The notes under the pieces: generated by a model
Told to the model about the DNA's origin: nothing
Seen by the model: the letters and a program-made list of their open reading frames with translations, nothing else
Databases searched by the model: none
Translations under genes and position numbers: made by a program
Part shown: positions 10,809 to 22,342 of the stretch, in pieces
How positions within the stretch are numbered: position 1 is the first letter of the stretch
Layout: every line of letters begins with the position of its first letter
Assembly (NCBI GenBank): GCA_027575805.1
Contig: JANBPU010000006.1
Span: 134,004-198,003, forward strand
Reading direction: 5' to 3'
From: Mycoemilia scoparia
Taxonomy: Eukaryota; Kickxellomycota; Kickxellomycetes; Kickxellales; Kickxellaceae
DNA length: 64,000 nucleotides

Positions 10809-11813
10809 TTAGTTCTTGGATGGGACATCGACAAGAAGGTGCTCCAATGTAGCAATGATGGTCCATTTCCGGTTCTCGGCCTCTTGGAAGACTATAGAGC
10901 GGTCGGAATAGAACACCTCGTCAGTGACCTCTTCCTGTTTCCGGGGCAAACAGTGCATGAAGCGCCAGTTGGGGCTTGGATTTCCTTCCTTGATAAGTTC
11001 GGAGGTAATCTGGTAGCCCTTGAACTGAGCCAACCGATCATCCTTTTCTGTTTCATGGCCCATGCTAACCCACGTATCAGTTACAACGATGTCGGCGCCA
11101 TTGATAGCCTTGACTGGATCGGTACCCACTGAAATCGTGGCACCGGATGCCTTGGCGTCGGCTAGAGCGGGCTCGAGGAATTTTGATGGGACGGGGTAAT
11201 CAGAAGGAGTGGCAATGGTCAAGTTGATTCCACACTTGGGGAAGGCAGCGAGCATTTCGTAGAGAACGTTGTTGGAGTCTCCAACCCAAGCGACGTTGAT
11301 ACCTTTGACGCTTTCAGCTACACTCTGACCTTCCTTACCAAAGACCTCGTGGATAGTCTGAATATCAGCAAGAATCTGGGTTGGATGGTAGTCTTCGCTA
11401 AGAGCATTTACAACGGGAACGGAAGAGTAATGGGCAAGCTCCTTGATTTCCTCATGTTCGTTAACACGGGCCATAATGCATTCGACCATGCTGCTAATGA
11501 TCTGACTTGTGTCACGCAAAGGCTCGTTAACGCCAAGGTGAATGTCTTGAGCTCCGATGAACATTGGATGTCCTCCAAGATATGTGACGGCGGTCTCTGT
11601 AGCCACCCGAGTACGGGTCGAGCGCTTGGAGAACATGATGGCAACGACTTTTCCTTGCAATGGAAGTCCGTCGGCGTATGCTTTGCCCTTGACTTTGGCG
11701 TCGTGTTTGTGCTTGATCGAAGCTTCGATCAACGAGAAGATTTCATCTGAAGAATAGTCGACCAAAGAAAGCATGTGTTTTGGGGTGGGATTCGTCTTAG
11801 CTGGGACAGTCAT
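10809..11813 (-). CDS. ARG3: Ornithine carbamoyltransferase
   Basis: This enzyme makes citrulline from ornithine and carbamoyl phosphate in arginine synthesis. It is a single exon of 334 aa. Visible motifs are the carbamoyl-phosphate loop SKRSTRTR (62-69), HPTQ (143-146), the ornithine-side DTWVSMG (246-252) and HCLPR (287-291), all intact. Only about 12 residues, with two Lys and no Arg, precede the conserved start HMLSLVDYS, so there is no evident mitochondrial presequence. Yeast Arg3 is likewise cytosolic, while many filamentous fungi and animals import theirs. A perfect Gcn4-type site lies about 245 bp upstream. Confidence 0.96.
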   Translation of the reverse strand: MTVPAKTNPTPKHMLSLVDYSSDEIFSLIEASIKHKHDAKVKGKAYADGLPLQGKVVAIMFSKRSTRTRVATETAVTYLGGHPMFIGAQDIHLGVNEPLRDTSQIISSMVECIMARVNEHEEIKELAHYSSVPVVNALSEDYHPTQILADIQTIHEVFGKEGQSVAESVKGINVAWVGDSNNVLYEMLAAFPKCGINLTIATPSDYPVPSKFLEPALADAKASGATISVGTDPVKAINGADIVVTDTWVSMGHETEKDDRLAQFKGYQITSELIKEGNPSPNWRFMHCLPRKQEEVTDEVFYSDRSIVFQEAENRKWTIIATLEHLLVDVPSKN

Positions 11814-12713
11814 TATGAGAATAAGCGTGGGATGCTATAAACTATTATAAGGTGAGTATGTATGCAGTACTGAAATAAAAGTATCAGGATGAGACAGAAG
11901 TTTTGGCGAAAAGTTTTGGGCTAGTGCGAGGAGGGGAATTCTGAGACATGGAAAACACCTTGCTTTTATGTTTAAGACTAAAGAGGGGATCACATTCCAT
12001 GGGTCTGAGAGGTGTTTGTAGGGGAATTTTTCGATTCCTAGACTAATGGGTTAGAATGAGTCACTTCAGGCAAATTTGAACAAGTTCCGAACTCTCATCC
12101 CCATCACTGTGTTCATCCCCTACAGTGGACCCCCACAGTGACGAAATGTTTTTGCACATTTGGTGGTATTGGCATTCAAGTAAAGAGTCATAACTTTTGT
12201 TATAGGGTATCGGAATTTGCACAGTTTGAGATTGGGTATGCAGCCTGCATTAAACACTTGCCTTTATGGTCGGATTCTATAGGCATACTTGCATCTTGTT
12301 GGCCATGCTGAGCAGCAGTAAAGCACTAATACTTTGCAGCGCTTAAATTTGACTAACGCTCCTCGGATCCTATGGAGCCAATCCGATGGCTCAAGTCACA
12401 AGCCATGATTTTTGTTTAGCGGTGGTTTTTGTTGGGCTAAACTATTATGACCAGTCTTATCCCTATGGTTGTCCACGCCAACAAAGCCATGATTGGCGCT
12501 GGTTTACTAAACGAATCAGTATTGCTCGTAGCCATAACGGGTGCTCTTTTAAACCAAAAACTCTAACGAGCATTTTAATCTGCTGATTCTCTGCTCAGCA
12601 AGCAGGTGTGGTATTAATTTGTGGATCTGTTGTTTTAAACAACAACAATACAAAATAGTTTAGCTTTGCATTGCTCTTTCATTATTTTGACTTTCCAATG
12701 ACCCTGGGTTCTG
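11814..12713. other. Divergent promoter region, OTC / WAPL
   Basis: 900 bp between two outward-facing genes. It contains the Gcn4-type site at 12056-12064, nearer OTC. An ATG at 12698 starts a 34-codon ORF that overlaps the WAPL start out of frame. No other gene was seen. Confidence 0.5.
12056..12064 (-). promoter_or_regulatory. Gcn4/AP-1-type site upstream of OTC
   Basis: The minus strand reads GTGACTCATTC, matching the fungal amino-acid-starvation element RTGACTCAT exactly. It lies about 245 bp upstream of the OTC start codon. General amino-acid control of arginine genes by Gcn4/CpcA is well established in fungi; use of this copy is inferred. Confidence 0.55.
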
Positions 12714-15700
12714 ATGATGGACAGGTTATTTCCTACAAGTCGTCAGAGGAAAGTGCCAGTCAAGGCAACATATGCCAAGCGTGGAGTACGAGCATTCAAT
12801 AATGCAAACCCAATTACCAAGAATGTCCAAAACACCGTTCTAAGCGGGAGCGAAAGCTCTAGTGATGATGATAATAGTACAGCATCATCCTCGGGCTTAG
12901 ATTCTGAGCGCCATGCAAGAGACCGTGGCCCAAAAGCATTAGTGCAGAACATGACTAGTACCGTGCCAGGATCGACTGGATGGGTTAAGCGCGATACCCA
13001 CACGACAATAGAGCGCCTTGAGAAACTATACGCCGAAATGCATATGGCATCTCCAAAGAAGCATTCACACGCAGCCAAAGAGTCCAATAAAGCCCGCAGG
13101 CTTGGCTTAGACACGATGAGCGAGTGGGATATTTCTTCGCAGAGTTCAGGCAGCGAAGATGAAGATAAAACAATCAAGGTCACGCATTCCAGAAACGTAA
13201 AACCCATCAGATCTATCGTCAATAAAGCCCGTTTGAAAAGGATGTCTATTTGCAATTCAACATCTGGGGTCGCAAGATATACCGCTCAATCAACATCCAC
13301 TCAATCTAGAGCTGCAAAAATAACTGCAAAAGCCAGAACGTATTCATCTGGTTATCACAAACAAAGTAGCAAGCAGATATGCAAAAAATCGCACTCATCA
13401 TCAGCACAACTGAGCCCTATTGGTGTTAAAAGTATGAGCGATAAACCATATAGTCCAAAGAGACTAAAAAGGGACATTGGCGTGGTAACTCATAAAGACC
13501 AGAGTGTAGATAAATGCAGCCCTCTACAGCCAATGTATAGCTCACCTGACCAGAAAGACCCAAGCTCTGCAGAGATGCAACCGGCCTATACGTTGACACC
13601 AAAACGAGACCTAGAAGCACAAAGTCCGCCAATATCTGTTTGGAAACCCAGACTGGGTCAGAGGTCTGGAAGCAACAATATTGCCTATACATATAATAAG
13701 CCTATGCAGGAGCAACAATCTTTTGCAGGTGAATTTGATCTTATCAATGATTGTGGGTCCCTTGTTGAAGGACACAAGTTTGTCAATCAATTGCTCGCAT
13801 CACAATCACCAATAATCCAGAGAAGAATGAACCTCATCACTCATAATGGCAATCCTATGCTGGCAGTATCTGATGTCTCTGACGACTCTCCTAGCGAGGC
13901 TGATGAAATTGACAACTCGGCGTCGAGCCATGTCGAGTTCTTTGACATAATAGAGGGTATTCTCGGCAATCTACGGCCAACGCTCTCTACACAAGTTCGA
14001 GGAGAAAGCTATCTTGACTTGGCATCTAGAATCGTTGATCCACAATTCCTGAAGTTTCTCAGGGCCAAAAATTACGTTTTGAAAATATACAACACAGTTC
14101 GGAGAGAGAGCGACAAAGTAAGCCAAATAATATATACTGTTTAGATGTACCATATTGAATAGTTCCAGATTTTGGACTTTAAATATGTGATAATTTACCA
14201 ACGCTTATAGCTTCATCGTGCTGCGTCGATATTTATAATTGGAATGCTTTTATGTGAACCCAATACCGCATTCACACTATCAGTGGAACTCCAAGCACTT
14301 GAAAACATCCCAAGGTGGCTTTTCTGGAAGAGTGATCCATTTATTTTGAAAAACAACTCCACAGCAACCACCGAATTCATTGAAAGGCTTTCTAACTGTG
14401 TTAGAAAATCTGGAATAATACCCACATCTGTCCAGGTAAGGCCAGCTCTATATGCTAATTATACACATCATTACAAAGATCAACATGCAATAGGCAATTT
14501 ATAAATTAACACGAATAGGTCACTTCACGCAACATTGCAATATACGTATTGAGCTTTGTTGGTGTGATGATTAATGATCAAATACCAGAAGGATCTGATC
14601 TAGTTCGGGCTGAATTTTGCAAATCAGGTTGTCTTTCTTTCATTACAGAAGAAATATTTGTTCGACAAATACCCACACTGCTAAAGTATACTTCCAACAC
14701 CAGCACATCTTTGTTCGCGTGTATTGATGATAGTCTGGGGCCGGATTCTCAAAAACAACTGGAGACTCTGGAAATTGTGGAGGCAGGGCTTTCGGTTGTT
14801 GAGTTTTCTACTTTCCTAAAGACCGATAACCAAGCGGAAGTTCTTGAGGAGGACTGTGTATTGCCAGCACTTCTGACTCTCCTGGCTCTACACCAGCGTA
14901 AGTTTAGTTCTTGGACGATGTTCATTTTACACGGGTGTTTGTTGTGTCATACTTATAATTTGAATTTTTTTAGAGAGCGAGCGGGAATTCGACACCAATA
15001 TCAAAATAAAGAAAGAAGGTACATGTCACATTTTATCACAGAGCCAGTATAATATAACCAACAAATACAAAAGGAATCTAACATTTTACCCTAACTAATA
15101 AATACAGTTCTGGAAAGCCTCTCACTGTTACTGAGGCTGATAATCAATCTCTGCAACAACAACAAGGAGTGCTGTGAAGGCATTGTAGACAGGATGGGAC
15201 TGGACATAATATGCAGAAACATTGTGTTTGGTTGTTTAGAAGAGAGCAATCAGGAAAGTGGAGATTTGAACGATGTTTTGAAACAACTGCAGTTTGATAC
15301 GTTACTCTTCACCATCACGCTGCTTTCTAGCATAGTCGAAATGGATCCTAAGAATTCCGACGCCATGAGAGAGATTGAGCTCAGTCCTGAATGTTCGCGA
15401 ACAAGCAGCTGCTATCCAAAATGCGCCTGTTATCCTCGGGTGCCAGTGTTTTCTTTGCTTGCACGGGCATTTTCCCATGTTGCCACAAGTCATAGTTTCG
15501 TACAGGTAGGGTACATACAGCAACATATGTTCATATTTCTTGATTATAAAACAGGTTTATAATGCACAATATCCTGGTGACTAACCCATGCTGACTTGCT
15601 ATGTCTGTCTAGTCCAATGGTCATGCCTTAAAGACGCACCTGGCGCTCTTGATGGGAAGCCTGATGAGAGATAATAAGGAAAGCCACAAGAAAATCATGG

Positions 15701-16044
15701 GTCTGCTTTCCAAGTCTTCCATCAATTGTCTTGTTGAAGTACTTGAAAACTTTACAAATCTCGGGGCTGCTGCAGGAGGAAGTGAGAGAGGACGAAAAGG
15801 GGGAAATAGGGGAACAAGTAAGAGTCACAGGCAAGATAAGGAGCCCAGATGGCATGACCAAAATACTTTCAACTCGCTCATTACTCCCCGAGTAAGGCGT
15901 ATCGGTTACTATTCTGCCAATGAGACGACCGCATCGCCTATCTCATCGCCAGCCAGAAGGATTCTTTCCGAAAAAGCTGAAAATTCCACCTCAACACTCC
16001 AATCGGTTCTTTCTTCATTCAGGAGAGGAGGAGGGCCCTTGTAG
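12714..16044 (+). CDS. WPL1: WAPL-domain cohesin release factor
   Basis: WAPL proteins, with Pds5, open cohesin rings and remove them from chromatin. Six exons: 12714-14117, 14211-14435, 14519-14897, 14974-15018, 15108-15505 and 15613-16044, all in frame and GT-AG (960 aa). The N-terminal ~400 residues are low complexity, Ser- and Lys-rich (SGSESSSDDDNSTASSSG), with the conserved-looking start KVPVKATYAKRGVRAF. From about residue 405 the helical-repeat domain begins: FFDIIEGILGNLRP, LASRIVDPQFLKFLRAKNYV, HRAASIFIIGMLL and later VLESLSLLLRLIINLCNNN. The C-terminus is basic and Ser-rich. An out-of-frame upstream ATG at 12698 overlaps the start. The family is well supported; the symbol is by analogy. 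Confidence 0.85.
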
Positions 16045-16853
16045 CTGCATATTTTTCAAACTTGTACAATCTACACATACTTGCTTTCATATATGTAACA
16101 TTCACACCATTTTTGCATCCAGTATCAATAAAGCCAGCTATGCATTTGTCATGGGAAGAACCGGGCCGGTGCTTGGTCCTAGTGTTTCAAATTTACGCAT
16201 GGGCCCCCTCGTTTTAATATTATTGTGTTTGAGTACAGGTGTCTCTGTCTCCTGGGATGATGAAACAACAGTAGCCATTCTATCATGATGGTACCATCAG
16301 AAAAAGGCAATCCCCAAACCACCGAGGTTGGGATTTTGAAGATCCAAGAGTTTAGATTGGTAGTTGGGATATGAGGCGCCAGAGAAATCGATGGTGCGCA
16401 TTATGATTATGCTCTGTGCCATCCAATTATTCGCTTTGTATCATGACACACAAAAGTGACTAACAGAATTGCTTTTGCCAATAAGGCTTTAAAGCAGCGG
16501 CTGGTATTTGGAGATAAGATCTATTTTATGTGCAAGATGACTCGTGAAGAGAGACAGGGGCCAATCCACAACACAGTGTTCCAGAAAAAACTCGCCGTTA
16601 TCCACCCTCTTTGCTGCCGCACCTCTTGCGCTTTGCTCTCCCACACTATTCTGTCGGTCCCTTTTCTATAATTTGTTATATCTAGGACAAGCAGAAATCC
16701 ATATATAAACTCCATTCTGTCCCAATATCGCTGCAAAGCTCTATAATAATTATAAACTTTTCTTTGTTTTTTTGGTACATCGGCTCACCCTACTGATTAT
16801 TACCTTCTACCTCTCAACCTATAAACTACACATATACCCGTAGCATTGTTGAT
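16045..16853. other. WAPL to aspartokinase gap
   Basis: This holds the aspartokinase 5' region. ATGACTCGT at 16537-16545 is one base from the Gcn4 consensus and lies about 310 bp upstream of the aspartokinase ATG. No gene-like ORF was seen. Confidence 0.4.
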
Positions 16854-18880
16854 ATGGCACCCGATCTTTGTAATAACCTGAACACAGTACTTAGTGGCTC
16901 CGACATTGGCTCTCCCAGGCGAAATTCAGCCACCAAGCCCTACCTCGTTCTTAAATTCGGCGGCACAAGCGTTGGAAAATTTATTGATAACATATGCAGC
17001 AACATCATCCCGTAGGTACCAGCAGCACTAGTTATTCAGAAACCATTATTTCATGACAACCTCATATGCAGAAGCAGCAGCAGCAGCAGCAGCCAGCTGG
17101 GAGTATTATAGCCTTTCTGCATCACACCAGCTTCCAAATGCCTTCTTAATAAAACTGTTTTCGTATACACCCATGCACTGCTTATAGAAACCTGATGAAT
17201 ACGCACCGAGTCATCATTGTTTGCTCTGCGAGAAGCACCCATGTCAAGACTGAGGGAACCACATCGAGACTCATGAAAGCCGCCGAGTCAGTCCTGGACA
17301 ATGACAAGAACAGCTGTAGAGATATCGTACAGGCCATCCTTGATGATCACCTTGCTGCTGCTCGGAAGCAAATAAGGAATAAAGATCTTTATGCTAAACT
17401 TGAGCACGAGCTTTCTGAGCAGTCGGACCGACTCAAGGTGTTCCTTGAGGCTGCAGAGGTTATCAACGAAGTATCTCCCAGATCAAAGGACATTATCATT
17501 GGCACTGGTGAGAAGCTTGCGTGCGAATATGTCTCGTATGCTTTGCAGGATCAGGTAATTGTTTCGAGGTTTATATGTATATATTTATGTATTCCTATGA
17601 TATGTATACGTTTGAATAGTGGCTCACGCTTGTTCCATCACTCATTTTTGGCACTGTAGGGCATTGATGCATGCTGCTTGAGCCTTGAAAAGGCTATTGA
17701 AAGGCAATTCGATTCTGTGCATCTGGATCAAACATTCTATGACTATCTGACTCAAAGGTTTGCCGAGATGGTGGAAAGCTGTGGAGATAAGGTCCCTGTC
17801 GTCACTGGCTACTTTGGCCCTGTTCCTGGTGGCCTTCTATACAACATTGGCCGTGGATACACGGATCTTACAGCTGCACTCATTGCTGTTGGTATGCATG
17901 CCAGCGAGCTGCAGATCTGGAAGGAAGTTGATGGCATTTTCACGGCCGACCCACGCAAAGTCCCCTCGGCCCGACTTCTCAATATCATAACTCCCGAAGA
18001 GGCCTCTGAGTTGACGTACTATGGATCTGAAGTCATTCACCCCTTCACTATGGAGCAGGTCATCCGGGCATCAATTCCCATCCGCATCAAGAACGTACAA
18101 AACCCAAGTGGCGCTGGAACTATAATTTTCCCAGATGTTGGATCGCGCCCAACATCGGCCACCGCATCATGCCCAGAATCACCAAGCGCGCTTAATTCGC
18201 CAAGGTTGCTCCTGGAGAATGGCTATTTGCTTGATCTTTCCCGCCGCCACCCCACAGCAGTCACAATCAAGGATAAGATTGTTGTACTCAACATACATTC
18301 GAATCGCAAAAACGTATCACATGGCTTCTTTGCCCGCATATTCTCTATTCTTGATAAGTACGGCATCACAGTGGACCTTATTTCTACATCAGAAGTACAT
18401 GTATCCATGGCAGTTTCTGCTGCCGTATTGGACCGGAATCTCGATCCAACCATTCATGAGCTCTCGGCACTTGGTGTTGTTGACATCATCCGTGATATGG
18501 CCATCCTTTCCTTGGTTGGTAAGCAGATGCGGAATATGGTTGGGATTGCCGGGAAGATGTTCCACACACTTGCAACTGCCGGCGTCAATATTGAGATGAT
18601 TAGCCAGGGCGCTAGTGAGATAAATATTAGCTGTGTTATTCATGAGTCGTCATCTATTGATGCCCTCAAGGCCATTCATGAAAAGCTCCTCACTGGCGTA
18701 AAAACCAGCCTTGTCAATGACCCTGAAGCCATCAAGAGCATGAACAGCCTTGAATTCAGAAATCGTTCGATCAGTGTGCTTTCTATTGGCAGCTCAGCTA
18801 TTAACACTCAAAACACGTTAGAAACAAATGGAAATCACCCTTCAAATGTCTCCACGTATCCTTTGACATCAAGCTCGTGA
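16854..18880 (+). CDS. HOM3: Aspartokinase
   Basis: It phosphorylates L-aspartate, the first step to threonine, methionine and isoleucine; fungi make lysine by another route. Three exons: 16854-17011, 17188-17554 and 17660-18880 (581 aa). The nucleotide-binding start KFGGTSVG is at residues 34-41. VTGYFGPVPGGLLYNIGRGYTD and EVDGIFTADPR (about 264-274) form the kinase site. Two C-terminal ACT domains follow (VVLNIHSNRKNVSHGFFARI near 386 and SLVGKQMRNMVGIAGKMF near 459), the usual site of threonine feedback inhibition. The Ser/Asn-rich tail makes it longer than yeast Hom3 (527 aa). Intron 1 carries an AGC microsatellite. A near-consensus Gcn4 site lies upstream. Confidence 0.95.
17073..17094. 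repeat. AGC trinucleotide microsatellite in an aspartokinase intron
   Basis: About seven AGC units lie in the first intron of the aspartokinase gene, outside the coding sequence. Confidence 0.85.
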
Positions 18881-19537
18881 TTCCATTTTGCATATATTTA
18901 AATATCCATCATATTTCATTTTTCTACATTTGATCTTAATACAACTGTCTCATTATCATTAAACAAACCATATCAATGTATGTACATTATTCCTGTGACT
19001 GGGCATTTGCAGGATTTTTCAAGTAAAAATGATATCCATATAAGTGGTTATTTTTGAAGGGCTAAACTAGTATTATCAATGAAAATATATGGTGATTAGT
19101 ATGCAAGTTGAAACTGGCCTACTAGTAAAACTTAGTCCTTCAAAAATAATCACCCAAAGGTTCTCTCTCTAGAAACGTGGCAGTTTTCAGATTTGTCCAA
19201 GGATTTGGGGACCCACATCACTTGCAACTGCCCTCATCCAAAATGACTACATGCTGGGGGCACTACCTCCTTTTTTGCCATGGGATATTCGGTATTTGTG
19301 GTGACTGAAAGCACATGATCAAGCCAGGCCACAAAAAATTGATCAGATTAAAAATGACAGCTTTATTTAGCAAGCCCATAACTTGGTACTTTATGTATTA
19401 TTTGTTTTGTTTATGGCTATGAAAAAGTAAATAAACATTTCATAGTTTAAACAGTTTCTTGACAAATATTACTTGTTGGACGTAAAAATATAAAGATCAT
19501 TATATAAAAAGGTTTCAAAGTAAGGATTGCAGCCAAA
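18881..19537. other. Aspartokinase to Arp4 gap with one MITE
   Basis: Contains the aspartokinase 3' region, MITE B1 (19042-19155) and the Arp4 promoter. No ORF of interest. Confidence 0.5.
19042..19155 (+). mobile_element. MITE group B, copy B1 (internally deleted)
   Basis: Ends GGTTATTTTTGAAGGGCTAA and, inverted, GGTGATTATTTTTGAAGGAC. About 18-20 internal bases present in the 132-bp copies are missing after the left end. The flanks (ATAA/ATAT left, AAAG right) do not form a clean duplication, so this is the most decayed end pair in the window. Confidence 0.75.
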
Positions 19538-21473
19538 ATGCCTATATACGGAGGAAGTAAGTTTATACTATATCAAAATCAATGTTAAATCAGCGTTTAA
19601 CCATTACTAAAAGTACCAGATATCATAACACACATTGATATATATATATATATATATATATTAAAGACGAGGTCAATGCGCTAGTAATTGATGTTGGAAG
19701 TGGATGGACGCGGGCTGGGTTTGCCGGTGAAGATACACCAAAATGTCTGTTTTCCTCACGCATTGGATATATAAATTATGAGGACAACACCAGCCTGGCT
19801 GGGGAAAATAAAGGAAATTCATCTTCTGCAGAAGCCAACGACTCAGATAAAATGGATGTGGAAGAGAGCAAAGCCAATGATAGTGGGGGTACTGCTTCTA
19901 ACTCTAATGCTGTTGATACTGAAAAACCAAGTGCAGAGGAACAAGACCCACGTACCAAGATAAAGCGAAAGTATTATATCGGAAACGGGATTTCAACAAA
20001 ATATCGTCCAAACATGGAGGTTAAGGGCCCACTGAAAGATGGTCTGAGTAAGCTTATATATTACACTAAACCACCATAGAGCACCAAATGTGTCATCCAT
20101 CAGTATTTGCCTAAACAGTTGGATTTTAATTATGCCTACACATATTTTTTGGACACAATATAGTTGATGATTGGGATACATACGAAAACATTTGGAACTA
20201 TGCATTTAATGACTACCTGCGTGCTGATACTGAGACCCACCCAATCTTGACAACAGAAGCTGCTTGGAATATTCCCGCTCTAAGAGAAAAGCTTACTGAG
20301 TTGGCTTTTGAAAAGTTCAAAGTCCCAGCATTTTTTGTCTGTAACACGGCAGTCCTATCAGCGTAGGTTGACAAATTCTAATCACTATACATTGTGTTCC
20401 TTGTTAGAGATGATCTTATAAAGTAATACAATATATATTCATTTAGGTTTGCTGCTGGGAAGCACACCGCCCTTATAATAGATTCTGGCTCCCAATGCTC
20501 AAGTGTTGTCCCTGTATATGAAGGATTTGCATTAAAGCAGGCGATTGCAAAACAGACAGACAATTTTGGTGGTGACTTAGTTACTGGGCAGATCCTCAAG
20601 CAGCTAGAGCGGGACTACCACTATAAACCCAGAGGTCTATTTGAGATTGCTGGTAAATCACCAGTAGAATCAATGAAGACACCGAATGTACAGCTTCGTT
20701 CAAATGTAGACCAGAGTTGTATAACAGATTCTTTTAGGAAGGAAACTTGGAATAATATTGTACAAGAATACAAGGAATCAGTATGCAGTGCTTCCACAAT
20801 CCACTTTGGGCTATTCAATGGCGGTCCAGAACTAGCCAATGAGCCTCAGAAACCCTTTGAGTTTCCTGATGGATTTAACCTTTCTGTTGGGATAGAAAGA
20901 TTCCGTACCCCAGAGGTTATGTTTAGACCCAATGAATTGCTCGAAAAGTATGGTGGTGATACCGGTTCATCTGACAATAATATAGCTGGAAAGAAAAATG
21001 TAAATGGAGAGCAGCAATCTTCATCACAAGAACAAAATTCGAAAGACAAGCAAAAGCTGCTAGGCATCCATGAGTTGGCTGTTGCCAGTTTGTCACGCAC
21101 AGACATTGATCTTCGTCCCCATTTGCTAGGGAATGTTGTTTTATCTGGTGGAAATACCGCATTCCCATTGTTTTCGGAAAGAATATCTGCAGAGTTAATG
21201 AATGCCACGCCAGGAGTATGTATATGTGAATCAGATAGGAAATGTTTTAGCCCTTTGCTCCTATGTATTCTTTAGACTAACTATTTATAACTGTATCTTG
21301 GAATTTAGAGCAAAGTACGTCTATTTTCTGCCACATCTCTGTCCGAGAGAAAATTCATGCCATGGCTTGGTGGATCTATTCTGTCTTCATTGGGCACATT
21401 CCACCAAATGTGGATTTCCCGCCAGGAATACGAGGAGCAAGGTGCTTCGGTTGTAGGCAAAAAGTGTCACTAA
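19538..21473 (+). CDS. ARP4: Actin-related protein 4 (BAF53/Arp4-like)
   Basis: Arp4 is a nuclear actin-related subunit of INO80, SWR1 and NuA4 chromatin complexes. Five exons: 19538-19556, 19667-20047, 20164-20362, 20447-21215 and 21309-21473 (510 aa). The start [29 protein letters not shown] is typical. The actin-fold phosphate loops show as [11 protein letters not shown] and [13 protein letters not shown], and the C-terminal [19 protein letters not shown] and [19 protein letters not shown] blocks are present. A Ser/Glu-rich acidic insert (about residues 42-85) and a second polar insert ([10 protein letters not shown]...) explain the length over human BAF53A (429 aa). Exon 1 is only 19 nt, and intron 1 contains a TA tract. 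Confidence 0.93.
19639..19661. repeat. TA microsatellite in Arp4 intron 1
   Basis: About 11-12 TA units run to within about 6 bp of the splice acceptor of Arp4 intron 1. Confidence 0.85.
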
Positions 21474-21699
21474 GAATGTGTGGCCATGTTAAAGTAAAGC
21501 CTACATACACGCACACCCCACAGCACCCATTGCCTATATAATAGAGGATATTCATTTCTTTGGATTGTTCACTAAAGCATTTTATACATTATTACTATTA
21601 TTATTATCACTATTCAAAAGGATGGTATAAATCATAAATGTGTCATCTAAAATATCAATGTTTGCTTAGAAAGTAATTCCTAAGATTCATTCCACATAT

Positions 21700-21804
21700 G
21701 GATCATAATTTTTACTATTAGGCCAGTTTCAACCCGCATACTGGCCAGCCTATATCATCGTTGTCATCCAAAGTCTGTTTTTAGCCCTTCAAAAATAATC
21801 ACTC
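21700..21804 (-). mobile_element. MITE group B, copy B2 (left end deleted)
   Basis: Flanked by exact ATAT duplications (21696-21699 and 21805-21808). The right end is intact (TTAGCCCTTCAAAAATAATC). The other end keeps only its outer ~14 bases before a ~15-bp deletion that removes the GAAGGGCTAAG part. It is inverted relative to B3. Confidence 0.8.
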
Positions 21805-21916
21805 ATATATGCAAAATCACAAGAATAGGATTTGATCATCTGACAGCTTTGACCTCGAAGTTTGAGGGGATGCCTATATTATACCTCTATTCTATTTAAA
21901 AGAGCACTACAAAAAT

Positions 21917-22048
21917 GGATAGTTATTTTTGAAGGGCTAAATGCAGATAGTGCATAATGAAGCATTGGACAATGAAAATATATGGTGATTAGTATGCAAG
22001 TTGAAACTGGCCTACTAGTAAAACTTAGCCCTTCAAAAATAATCACTC
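21917..22048 (+). mobile_element. MITE group B, copy B3 (full length)
   Basis: A 132-bp element with exact AAAT duplications (21913-21916 and 22049-22052). The left end is GGATAGTTATTTTTGAAGGG; the right end, inverted, is GAGTGATTATTTTTGAAGGG. It is a good reference copy because both ends and the interior are intact. Confidence 0.9.
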
Positions 22049-22316
22049 AAATGCACATCTGGTGTTAGCACATGCGTTGATTGATGCTAGGGCATCAATT
22101 TTGATGAGAGTACACTGAATCATAAAGGTACTTTTAATTCACACCATTGTTTGTTGGTGTCATTATCATCATTAGCTTGTGGTACTCTCAAGCTTTGCCA
22201 CTTATAATACCACCAGGCCGTTGATTGCAGGCAAAATAAGCATAAATGGCCCCAGTGTTGTGTATCAGTTGGTAAACATCTTCTATGAGTGTCTTTGGTG
22301 GTTTATAAGTAAGATT

Positions 22317-22342
22317 CATATATATATATATATATATATATA
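22317..22342. repeat. TA microsatellite upstream of the Ser/Lys-rich gene
   Basis: About 12 TA units, roughly 230 bp upstream of the ATG at 22569. Confidence 0.85.

Noticed and set aside
21700..22048. B2 plus B3 as a single composite transposon
   Set aside because: Each has its own pair of 4-bp duplications, so they are two separate insertions.
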